A program made the translations under genes and the position numbers. From an uncultured Mollicutes bacterium (GTDB lineage: Bacteria; Bacillota_I; Bacilli_A; Acholeplasmatales; Anaeroplasmataceae): 64,000 bases of DNA. Below, piece by piece: positions 49,410-61,800 of this stretch (position 1 is the first letter of the stretch; every line of letters begins with the position of its first letter). The notes under the pieces were generated by a model. That model made no database searches. It was not told the DNA's origin and was given only the letters and a program-made list of their open reading frames with translations. The stretch is from positions 1 through 64,000 of the forward strand of contig CAMWKG010000003.1 of NCBI GenBank assembly GCA_947174785.1. Direction: 5' to 3'.

Positions 49410-49496
49410 TATTTCTTAGGGTTAAAAATAGAGTTTAGAACATTGTTTTAAGAATCTATTTCTTAAGGAAAAACTTCTTGTAAATTTAATATAATT
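49410..49496 (+). other. 3' untranslated region of gene 1 with an A/T-rich hairpin
   Basis: TTAAGAA (49448-49454) and TTCTTAA (49460-49466) form a seven-base-pair hairpin with loop TCTAT. It is not followed by a T run, so it is more likely an mRNA 3' structure than the terminator. Confidence 0.4.
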
Positions 49497-49530
49497 GGCA
49501 TGATATCTAGCATGGTATCATGCCTTTTAT
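49497..49530 (+). terminator. Rho-independent terminator of gene 1
   Basis: GGCATGATATC (49497-49507) pairs with GGTATCATGCC (49514-49524) over 11 base pairs with one G-U, around loop TAGCAT. TTTTAT follows. It lies 88 bases after the stop codon and separates the two giant genes into independent transcripts. Confidence 0.8.
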
Positions 49531-49728
49531 ATTGCCAAAAAAAGGAAAAAATCGTAATCATTTGATGGGGTTAGAAGGAAAGTGTCAAACAAAAAAGAAG
49601 TAAAAGTTTTTTTTGAAAAACTGGTATGTTTTGGAAGCGTTTTTAGAAAACAACTATTTTTTTGAATGAAAAATAACTCAAAACTAGTAAAAATATTCAA
49701 TTTTATGCGATTTTTGGTGAAAAGTTTA
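49531..49728. other. AT-rich intergenic region upstream of gene 2
   Basis: No gene is visible here. It holds a possible cre site (49632-49645) and an A/T hairpin, AGTTTTT/AAAAACT with loop TTTG (49605-49622). The rest is A/T-rich spacer. Confidence 0.5.
49632..49645. promoter_or_regulatory. Candidate cre (CcpA) site
   Basis: TGGAAGCGTTTTTA matches the catabolite-responsive element consensus TGNAANCGNTTNCA at all fixed positions but one (T for C at position 13). It lies about 85 bp upstream of the -35 box of gene 2, a position more typical of activation than of simple repression. One such match in AT-rich DNA could be chance. Confidence 0.35.
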
Positions 49729-49757
49729 TTGAATTGCTTTACAAAATAAAGTATAAT
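49729..49757 (+). promoter_or_regulatory. Promoter of the second giant gene
   Basis: A -35 box TTGAAT (49729-49734) and a perfect -10 box TATAAT (49752-49757) are 17 bp apart. The leader would be about 95 nucleotides. This promoter plus the terminator before it argue against an operon with gene 1. Confidence 0.75.
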
Positions 49758-49842
49758 TAAAGATGGACTAGTATGCCCAAAAAGTTTTTAATATGCTTTA
49801 AAATGATTATAGATGTAAAAAAGTGAGTAAATAAATTAAGAC

Positions 49843-49850
49843 AAGGAGGA
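49843..49850 (+). promoter_or_regulatory. Ribosome binding site of gene 2
   Basis: AAGGAGGA is a near-perfect Shine-Dalgarno sequence eight bases before the ATG at 49859, and it decides the start of the second giant gene. Confidence 0.85.
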
Positions 49851-49858
49851 CTTGTAAT

Positions 49859-52800
49859 ATGAAAAAAATATGGAAAGGATTAATACTCGGTAAAACAAAA
49901 ATTTTATCAATTGTTTTTGCTGCTGTCTCTGTGGTTTGTTTAACAGCAACATTGGCATTAAATATGACCATGAAACCAAGAGAAGACACGCCTGGTGGAA
50001 CGGTAGTGAAAACAGAAGCAGATTATCAAAGTATGGGAGCAATTGACGAAGGTTATTTGCTTTTCAAGTCATGCACTGCTGCTGATGCTCCAGATCATAC
50101 GACGGCAGGTCTGTGGTGTATAGGTATAGACTTACCAGCTATTGCTGCCGCTCATAGCAATGCATGGGATACCTATCTTCGTAATCATCCTGCTTTAGTT
50201 ATTCCAAGTAAAGTTGGTTCTGATGATGTTGTCGGAATTGACTTCTCTGGCATTGGATATAATAATCCTATTGTATCCGGATCACATAACTCAGGAAATA
50301 GCTTTTTGACAGCTGCTGCTTTGATAGAAAAAGTAGTTATACCTAAGTCAGTTAAATATATTACAGAATATTCCTTCAACAGTTTTTCTAAGTTGGGGTA
50401 TTTTGAGACGCCATTTATTGGTACATCACGTGGGTCCTCAGCACGTGGTATCAATATGACATTAATTGAAGTTAGTCAATGGGAAGTATTACATCCAAAT
50501 CAGCCAACAAGTGATTCTTTTGCTACAATGTTTGGTAAACCCATTCCACTAAATAGCTCAGGTATATTCAGCCCTAGACTAAATCAAGGAGATACGGATT
50601 ATTGGTATACAGATAATAGTGAAGGTATTGATTATTCTCCAAGACAAATAAAGTGGAGAGAAATTGATGATAATCAAAACAACTCTACATATTTCTATTT
50701 CAATGCTCCAGATAAGATTGATTATTTAAAAATTACAGATGAAACAGCATTAGGTAATTATGCTATGGTTGGATGTTCTGCAAGACATGTAGAAATCACT
50801 GCCCAAGGATCAGTATTTTCATTTGGTTCTTACACCTTTGCTGAGAGTGGTAATCTTGGAGATGCACTGACAGGACAAGAACCTAGTCAAGGTCTTGAAT
50901 CAATCGAATTAAGAATGAGTGGTTCTATTTCTATGAGAGTAGGAACCTTCAATAAGTGTGAAACTTTAAAGAGTTTGATTTTACCTTATGTGTCATCTTC
51001 TTTTGAAATTCCAGAAGGCTTTATCAGCTCTGCAGTAAACCTAGAGCAAATTTATATACCTAGTACAGTTAGAAGTATAGGTAATGGAGCTTTTAAGGGT
51101 TGTGAAAAATTAGCAAGAATTGCTGTTTATAGTTGTAATGGTAACTACTTAACAGTAGATAAGAAGTTGAAATTTACTGGAGATTTTGAAGAAGATTCAA
51201 AGTTGATTTTGACAGTAGATGGTGTTCAAATCAATAAAAACACAGTTACAAAGTTTGATTTGCCTACTGCATTAGAGACTATAGGCGTTGATGCATTCGC
51301 AGGTTGTAAGTCTTTTGATGTTATTTATGTTCCAAATAATGTAACAAGCATAGGCTATGGTGCATATGATGGCTGTACAAGTGTAAAGAAAGCTACTCTA
51401 CCTTTCGTAGGTGCACATGCTGGAAGATGTACAAGTAATTGTACAGATGATATTAAAAATTCTGGCTCATCTGGTGGTAAGAAAGAACAACATGGATTAT
51501 TTGGTTGGATTTTTGGTGATTCCTCTGGTTCTACAAATTGCTATTCTGCAACTCAAGCTTATGTTAATAAAGATGGTCAATTGACAACAAAGTCTTTCTT
51601 TATTCCAAGTCTTTTAACAGAATTGACAATTGAAAAGGAAACTTACCTATATCGTGGTGCATTCCAAGGCTTGAAATCTTTAGTTAGTATAAGTGTAAAT
51701 CCAGCTGTCGGTGGTAATATTGAGATTGGCTGTTTTGATCAATGTGCTAACTTGGTTAGTTTAACGATTTCATCTATTCCTGGAAATTTAGGTGCATTGT
51801 TTGCTGGTAATGGTTCTTTCATTGAGGCAACCTCTACAAGAATTTCTAACTATCGTGTACCAAATACATTAAGGAATGTTAAAGTTACGAATATGCCTAC
51901 GGCAGCAGGTGCTTTATTCCACAATTGTTATACAATTGAAACTGTAGAATTTAGTAATGCTACTACCGAATTTGGTAATGCAATTTTCTATAATACTTCT
52001 AATTTGACAAGTCTTATTGTTCCTATTGTCGGGCAGTTGCAAGGAAAAAATCCATACACTATTTATATGTGGTGGAGAGATGTAGATTATAGAAACTCAT
52101 TGATGTGGTTGTTTAGCTTTGGTGAACAAACAGATCATTATAGAAATACTTCTCAAAAATATTATGAGTCTTATGCTCCATATATTCCTAGTAAATTAGT
52201 CAGCTTGACTGTTACGAACGAGAGTGAACTTGATTATTATTCTTTAAGAGGCTTTTATAGTTTAAAGAATATATCCATCACCAATATACCAGGCAATATT
52301 GCAGAAGGTTCTTTTGGTGGATGTACTGGTTTAACTTCACTTCAACTTCCATATATCGGTCAAAATATTAATGAACGTGGATATGCTGGACGTAATCATG
52401 TATTGGGTTGGATATTTGGTAGAGGTAATTATGGAAATTCATATGCTGCATATCAATATGATACTACTTATTACATTCCAAATGGCTTGGAAATTGTTGA
52501 AATAGGTACTGACGATAGATCTCCTTCTGATTTATCAAATGAAATATTTGAACATGCTTTTAAGGATTGTAAATCTATTACAACAATTGACTTTAATCAA
52601 GCAAGAATTATCGGTTTAGGTTCTTATGCCTTTGCAAATTGTACAAAGCTTGAAGATTTACATTATGATAATGCAGCGTATACACATGTTGGTAATTATG
52701 CGTTCTATAATTGTAAAACTGTAAAGAGAATGAAGAAGGTTGGTACATCTGAGCAGCAGAAGTGGTTTATACCTAGTACTGTAAGAACTATTGGTAATTA

Positions 52801-55800
52801 TGCCTTTGCTGGTACATCTGTAGGATATCTAGATAATGATGTTTATGCAGATAATAGATTAGATTTAACAAGCTATACTTCAGTAGGAGCTTATGCTTTT
52901 GCAAACTGTTTACAAATTGATAAGGTAGTTATTCCAGAAAATTTAAGTTTTGGTGCTGGTTTATTTGCAAACTGCTCTTATTTAGAGGAAGTAACTTTAC
53001 CTACACATAACAAGGTTGTAACACCTTATATGTTCCAAAATTGTATTAGTTTACCTGGTGTTGATATTTCAGGTATTAGTAGTATCCCAGAAGGATTATT
53101 CTATGGATGCTCTAGATTATCTCAAGAAACAGGCTTAATTTTGAACCAAACAGTAAATACTTATGGACCTTACTGTTTTGCAAAATGTAGTTCTTTAGGA
53201 CACTTTGAGTTCCCTGCAACAGAACAAAATGTACCTCTAAGAATAGAAACTGGTGCATTCCAAGGCTGTACAGGTATGGACTATATGACAATTCCACAGG
53301 AAACTCTAGTTATTAATCCTTATGGTTGGATTGGCTGTGATGACAATTTCTTCTTCTATGTATATGATTTTGAAGAAGATTGGCCTAACACTTGGGTAAA
53401 TAACTGGAACTGTGATTATCCAGTTTATGTATTAAGTGATGCAAGAGAAGATATATTTACTTATTATTATTCTCTTACAGAAAAGAAGTATTATATAACT
53501 GGTATTACAAAATCAGCTTATGATTTAGGCTTATTTGATACGATTTCTATTCCTGCAACTCACAATGGTCTTGCTGTAGTTGGTATTGATGAAAGCATGA
53601 TGACTACAGAAGATAGGGCAGCAGGTGCTCAATCTATTACTACTCAAGCAGGTATTACACGAATTATCTTACCTAAGGGTGTAACTAAGATTGTTGGTGA
53701 ACCATTTAAGACAGGTCAACGTGTTGATATTTATACAAATTATACTAAGGCAGAGATTGCAAAAATTTATGCTGATAGTAAGGCTGCGATTGATAAGGAA
53801 TTAAATGATTGGGCTCAAAGTCAAACTCCTAAAATTCCTGAAGATTCTTTGGAATATGCAAATAAGAAGACAGAATTATATCAGAAGATAAAAGGCTGGG
53901 TTCCTTTTGGCGCAGATGGCGATGGAAATTGCATTGCTGATGGAACAGGCTTGGATGCTCGTAACTGGACTTCTGGAGGTATATTATATTATAAGGATTA
54001 CTGGCAATATGCTGCTGGTACAACCTCTCCATGCTTAAATATTGATACATTTAAGTATACATTTGATGAGTATGCCTTAGAAACAGCATCTTATGATCAA
54101 GGCAATCCAGTTATAGTCCCTGTTGTTAAAATTCAATTACCAGGTGAAATCTTTGTTAATCCAAGCTTAGGTGTAACTGTTGATGAATTATTATATTTAT
54201 ATGATGTTGATATTTTAAACTATAAATATACAAATAATGTTAATGTTGGTACAGCTAACGTTACTGTAACTGTAAACAATGACAGCTTAGATTATTATAA
54301 TAAGTATATTAATTCTTTTGGTGAGGATTATCCACTTAAATTGACTGGATCAACTACACTTCATTTTCAAGTTCTTCCAATAGAAATTTATTTAAGTGCT
54401 TCTGCAAATGAAGGATTATACTATACAAAAGAATATGATAGAAATAAATTTACATTCAATCAATGGCAAACTGGTCAAATGACTGGTCTAGAGAGCTATC
54501 CGACTGCTGTATTTAGTGGTACTATTGCTACAAATGCTGCAGATGCTGGTTTCTACTTTGCTGAAGATATGTATTGGTCTACTCCATGGCGTGTAACAAT
54601 TAATGGTGTAGATGTAACAAAGAACTTTAGACTAACTATTGGCTTCTGGGTTGAAATTGAAAAGATGGAAGTAGAGGTCGTTTGGGCTAAATCTAGTCAG
54701 CCAGTAAATGGTGTATATCAATTGGCTGAATTATCTGGTGAAAAGAAGAATGGTAAGGACATCTATCTATATCCATACATTGGTGGTGAAATTACACCTA
54801 GTGCTATTGCTAAACGCTATGGTACTGAAAGTGATTATGTTCCATATTGCCAGGTTAATGTATATCATATAAGTAACCCTGGTATTTACACCTATGAAAA
54901 GGTTAGAGATACTTATCATGTTTATGCTAGATTAGCAGATGAAGCTAACTTTATACTTTATGAAAATGTAGATGGTGAAAAGGTTGTTCCAGAGGTAATC
55001 CTTGGCGCTACACAAAGAGTTGTGGCAGTAGAGGGTTGGTATCGTGTATCTAAGGGTAGAATTGTAATTACTATCGATTTATCTGGTGATAACGCATATT
55101 TGATTTCTCCATACGAAAACGAATGGTCTAAGTCTTGGGGCTCAGAGCCTAAGGGTGATGGAACACATCGTCCAATTAATGACCGTACTTACATTACAGG
55201 TTTAGGTGCTAATTCACGTTTCGTTGGTAAGCTAGCAACTTCCTCAGATGTAAAATCAACTTATAATTATCATAGTTTAGAGGATGGAATCCGCTTTAAG
55301 GCTGAAGCATCTCCAAGTTCATATGTAATTAGCTGGCAAGATATTAGCTTTAATTATTCTTGGGATACAGATCAACCACATTCAATTACATTTACCGCTA
55401 AGGAAGAAATGCCATTCTTAGTTTGGAATCCTGTTCTTGGTGAGGAAAATGAAAATGATTGCTATGATGTAGTAGTAGATGCACGTGTTAAGATTAATTA
55501 CAATGAATTTGTTCCAACTTTCTTTATTGGATTAAATTCAGGTGATTATCCAACAATAAAGAATCCAACATACATTAATAGAGATTATACACTCCTACCT
55601 AGAGATGTACAGGACGAAAATGGAAATATTGTTGGCACACGTACTTACTATTATTGGGAATATGCAGTAGATGGTAAGGAATATCGTTTCTCTGCAGAAG
55701 ACTTAGATGTATTAGCAAAGAAATATCCTGGATATCAGGTTACTTATCACAAGGGTAATGGTACTGAATTAATTAGTGAAGATCCTACATTTACTCAATT

Positions 55801-58800
55801 AGGAGATCATGTATTCTCTGTAACACTTAGTGCCCGCCATTATGATGAAATTCAATATGATATTTGGATTAAAGCTGTTAGAAGTAATGTTCAAATTGGG
55901 GAACTAAGTAAGTATTATGACCGTGAACCAGTTGACATTTTAGATAAGATTATTAAAATTGGTGAGGATCAAGTTCCAAATATTACTTATATTTATATGG
56001 ATCAATATGGTACAGAGCTTCATCAACCACCTGTTGATGCTGGTAAGTATAAGGTTCGTATCATAGTTCCTCAAGGAGAATTCTTTAATGCATTTGATCA
56101 AGTGATTAGCTATGAGATATATCCACGTAATATTACGATTGATGTATCAAAGCCACTTCCAGGTAAAGATTTCGATAATTTAGTTTATACTCTTGATTTA
56201 TCTACTTTAACTGATTTAGGTGCTACAAGTGTACCTGGTGAAGGTTTATTGAGTGGTGATCGTCTTCAAGGTATCATTCAAACTTCTGATTTTGTTCCAG
56301 CAAAATACTATGCAAATTCAAGTGCTGCATATCATTTTGTTTGGGCAGCAGATTGGAATGTTACATATTTAGGAGATTATACAGATGTAAGCCGTAACTA
56401 TAGAGTTAATTTGGTAGGCGAATATGAAATTAGACCTCTACAATTCCAATACAATGTAAGGGATAATTTAGGTACTTTAATTACTGAAAGAGATGAGTCT
56501 GATCATTTATATAAGGATTATATTTATGATTCAGCTTACCATTCTATTAAGGTAAATGTTACATATCCTACTCCTACAAATTATTATCCAGCACCTACTC
56601 CAAAGTATGAAGTGTACTATAGTGACTCTCCTCTAAGCGAGTATTCAAGTGCTTGGAGTGTAAGCTGTCCTCCTTGTATTGCCCCAGGACAACATAAGAT
56701 TTACTATATGATTAAGGCTGATTACTTCAAGACAATTATAGATTATGTTGTTATTGATATAAAAGAATTACCTATTGTCTATGATGATCCAGCTTGGAAT
56801 GATGGAGATGGGGATGATGCTCGTTATACAATTGAGTATAATGGTAGCAACCAAACCTATGAAATTGAAGTCATTGATCCAAAGTATAGTGCAACTGTTT
56901 ACTATAGTGTAAATGGTGGTCGTGAGACATTAGAAGCACCTATGTTTAAGGAAGTTGGAGAATATACAGTACATTATCGTATTACAGCTCCAAACTATGA
57001 AGAGGTTAATGTAACTGTTATTGTACATGTTACAGAACCAGGAGAAGAGCTTCCTACAACAGCGTTTGAATATAACTTCTTCAGTGGAGTTTATGATGGA
57101 AATCCACATTCTGTAAGTGGTAGATTCTTACCAAGCTTTATTAATTCTCAAACAGAAGGATTCTGGTATGAGGTAACATATTCAGTTGATGATGGTCAAA
57201 ACTGGACTACTGTAGCTCCTTCTTATACAGAAATTGGCAAGTATCCAGTTAAGATTAAATTCCGTTCTAGAGGATATCAAACACTTATTATTCCTGGACA
57301 AATTCAGATTACTGGTAAACCAATGTATTTAGAGACTGTTCCAGTTACTGTTGTCTTTGATGGACAGTATCATAATATTGGACTTACTACAAATCAGTCA
57401 GGATGTTCTGTAGCCTTAGATACTACTACAAATAAATTTATGTATACAGATGCAACAGGAACTGTAGAATTAACAATTCTATATTCTCTTGATGCTAACG
57501 TTGCAGCTTCTGATAGTGGCTGGATTGATGGCCCTGGATATAAGAATGTTGGTCAATATCCTGTTTATGCAAAGATAGTGGCAGAAAACTATGAACCAGT
57601 TATCTTCACTACATATACACCATTAGAAATTCAATTCTTAGAAAATCCATTTGCAGATATGGAAGATCAAAAGTTTGAATATAGCAAGTCACCAATTGAA
57701 ACAAGTCAAATTGAAATTGATACTGTTGCAGATGGTGTTAGAACAGCTTATTGGTATACTGCACACTATGCTCCAGGCAATATTCCAACTCAGGATATTC
57801 CAGAGGAAAGAATTAGCGCTCCACAAGAGCTTGGTCTTTACTATGTAGTAATTAAGATTGCACCTACTAGAAATACAGGTGCTGCAGAAGTATCAGGATT
57901 TATTGAAATTATCCCTCGTACTATTCATGTTGAATGGGAAACTCCTCAATATTATGATGGAAACATTAAAGAGCCACATGCAAAAGCAGAAACAGGAACA
58001 TCAGACAGTGTTTCCTTAATGTATGAGGTTATTGGTGGTGTTTCTCCAATTGAGGTTGGTACTTATGACTTCAATGTATGGATGGCTACACCAAATCCTA
58101 ACTATGTATTAGATACAAATATTATTACTTTAGAAATTCTTAAGCGTAGTGTTCTATTTAGCTTCAAAGAAGAGATGGAAGTTAAGGATGGCTATGTAAA
58201 ATGGAATCATACCGATTCTGTATACTATGATAATTCTGAACAGTGTCCTGGAGATGACCATTGGCATCTTTTAGGTGACCTTCAAGGAACTGCTGAAAAA
58301 TATCAAGGTACAGAATTAGTTGAAATTACATATTCAGGCTTAAGTCCAAATCATATGTTCTATGCTGAATTAGAGACATCTTCAGGATTACGTGGTCAAT
58401 ATTTCTATTCAACAGTTAAGAATGATTACTATATTAATAGTGTCAAGGTGTTGAAATGGGATATTTATGAAAAAGATGAAAACAATCGTATTAAAACAAT
58501 AGGTGGTGTTCCAGTTTCAGCTAAGGACTACTATGATGTTGATTTTGATATAGTTGTTTCTATAATTAACCCTAGAATTGATTTATCTAGTCTAGAAATT
58601 ATTACAGATTATGTATATGATGGTCTTCCTCATACCATTTACATTAATGTACCTGCAGCTAAGTATAGTGGTGCATATGTATATTATAAGGATGATTCTG
58701 GTAGATACTCTACAGTACCACCAAGACGTACGTTTGTTGGTGAGTATCCAGTAGACTACTATGTATCAGCTCCTGGCTTTGAGGATACTTATGGAAGTGC

Positions 58801-61800
58801 TACATTAAAGATAACACCTGCTGATTTACAGATTGCAATTAGCGATCTTCATAAGAAAGCAGATCCGACTAAGACACTTCATGAAAAGTATGATGCTACG
58901 CCACATATCAATTCATATGAACTTACAAATATTTCAGGTCCTGTTCCAGATGCAACACATATGAAATATTATGATGCAACAGAATTTAAGGAAGAAGAAA
59001 TCATTGCGTTATATCAAAACTTTGATGCAAATAGTGCTATCTATAAGTCAGGTATTAATGAATTAGTTGATGCTGGTAAATATTACTGTGTTGTATATTA
59101 TGAAGAGGATATAAATAGATGGCATGAATCCTTTGCAATGATGTATGTGGAATTAAAGCCAAGAGATATTTTGATTGAATTCCCTATAGGCTCAATTGCA
59201 GATATTCGTAGAACCTATAATGGTGATCCAGTTGTTATTCCACTAGCAAATGCAATTATTGATACGGATATGCATGGTGATGATGGTCTTTTGGATATTC
59301 ATACCCTTAATACTACACCACAAGTTCAGAAGCAATATTTTGTTCAAACAAATAGTGCAAATGCTGGAGTATATCCATTAGATACTGGATTTGAATTTGC
59401 AGCAATTGATATTCGTGAAAAAGTAGGTATGAAGAAGGTTAAAATGTCTAACTATCATCCATACCTAATTGGTGATTTCTATGTTGAAATCTTAAAGAAA
59501 TATCTGGAAGACTTTGAATTCGAACTTTTATTAGATGAATATAGCAAGATTTATGATGGTTATGTACATACTCCTGAATATTTTGCAAAAGACGTTTATA
59601 CTTGCGTTTCAGATGGTGAGTTAAATATGACCTTCTTTGAGATTTTGGAAGATGATACTGAGGTATTATGCTCTGGAAATCAAAAGAATGCAGGTAAATA
59701 TCGTGTTGTATTAGGTATTGAAGAAGGAACAAACTATTATTCATCCTATGATTCACATGCTGCGTTGAAGAGCGACAATACACCATTCTTGTCCTATGCG
59801 ACAGTAGAATATCGTGTAAATTGTGCTCAAAAGCTTGTTGATGTCATTTGGAAGGATTTAGTACAAACCTTTAATGGTGAGGTTCTTGCTCCAAAGCCTA
59901 TCTTCATTGATGCTGAAACAGATCATACACAAGAGATTGAAGCACAATTAAAGACAATCTATTATGATAATGAATCAAGACAGTTCATCCCTATGAATAT
60001 TGTGAATGCAGGAAGCTATATGGTTGCTGCTGTATTTGATGAATCTACATTCGTTGGCAGAACTTATGCAAAGAACTATATTTTAAATACTAGAACAAAT
60101 ATGGACACATTCTTTGTTAATAAGCTTACCCTTGCAATTCAATTAGGTGATGGTGGTTCTACAAATAATATTATTTATTATTCATCACAAGCACCATGGT
60201 CAACAAAACTATATACAAAGCCAACTCCTGGTGCAGCAGAATTTGTTTCTCTAGGAAATGCTGAAATCCAAAAGTGGATTGATAATATGACCATTTCTTT
60301 AGGCTCTGATGATTATCAAGATGCGATGGTTTCTACAATAGGATTTGAAGAAACTGTATATACAGATAGTGCTGATTTTGTTGTGGATATTAAGATTTTG
60401 AATCGTTTTGGTGTTGATGTAACATCCTCTATTGATTTTGATATCATTGGTACTGTTAGAATTGTTGCAGATGAGATTGTTTATGAGCTTACAGATACAG
60501 TTACAGTAACCTACCGTGAATCTAAGGATCAGAGTGGTGCTACAGGTTATACTTTGGCAGAATTAAATTGTTTAAAGGTTCTTAATCCTAGACAATATGA
60601 AATCGCTCACTATAAGATTAATGGTGAACTTAAAAATGTTAATGACCGTATTTCACAGGCTGGTGAATATGAGTTAGAATTTGATATTACAGCAACTGAC
60701 AAGATTCCAGTTCATTGTGTTGTTCATGTTACAATTGAAAAGCATAGTGCATATATGATTTTCACTGGAAGCTTGAATAAGACTTATGATGGAGCTACAG
60801 TAAATATTTCTAATTTAATTAACTATAATTTATCTGGCTTTAATGGCAATATGTCCGATTTAGAGTTTAGATATGTTGAAATCGATCCTAATGCAGGTGA
60901 GATTCCACTTACTGAAGCACCTAAGGATGCAGGACAGTATAAGGTTTATGTAACTTCTAGAGCTGATTCAGATCCTAATGTTCATAAGAATTATACAACC
61001 TTAGAGGTTGAACAACTCTTTAAGATTAGTCCTAAGACAATTAATTTATCGTATGATAGAGATTTAGAGCTTGAAAATGATGACTTACTAGGACAACCAT
61101 GGGAGGATAAGCGTTCTGCTTTAGCTGGTGATGTTGTTGATGTCGTTACCGGTGATAGATTGGTTTACTCTATTAGCGTTGATCCACTTGCTAGAGGAAA
61201 TTATTATGCAAAGAAGACTTTCACTCAAAGCAATGGTGGTGCATACCAAGACTTTACATCAGATAATCACACACCATTTAATTTCTCATGGTATGTAAAT
61301 GCAACTGATGATGCTGGTAATGATCGTTTAGAAACAATTTGGGATGGAACTCAATATGTTGATATCCCTATTGATAATTCAAAGAACTATACTGTAAATC
61401 TTACTTTCAAATTATTAGTACATTATCCTTATATTCCAGTTGAGTTTACTGGAGTAGAGGTAGAATATGATGGTAACTCTTATCATGGAACAGTAACGTT
61501 CAGTAATGATAAGGCTGGCCGTCATGATGCGGGTTGGTATTTAGATAATGTTATCCAGAATTATTCTGAAAATGCTATTGGTATTGAGTCATCTTCTATT
61601 CATACAATAGATGATCCAAATATTACCTATACAGAACCTGGTGAACATGTTGTATACTATTACTTGGCAGTAAACCCTGCAGCTACTGATATGAAGTATG
61701 AAGAGGCTAGAGGCTCCTTTATCATTAACATTAAGAAGTTGACTCGTCAAATTACGGTAACACCTCCTAATAAGCAGTATGATAAAGATCCTGCTGGACA

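Noticed and set aside
399-49409. CRISPR array or non-coding satellite as explanation for the repetitive DNA
   Set aside because: Repeat units are in-frame multiples of three, vary in sequence, keep protein motifs and differ synonymously; there are no direct repeats with unique spacers of constant length.
49605-49622. A/T hairpin AGTTTTT/AAAAACT as a second terminator
   Set aside because: It is pure A/T apart from its closing pairs, is not followed by a T run, and lies after a much stronger terminator.
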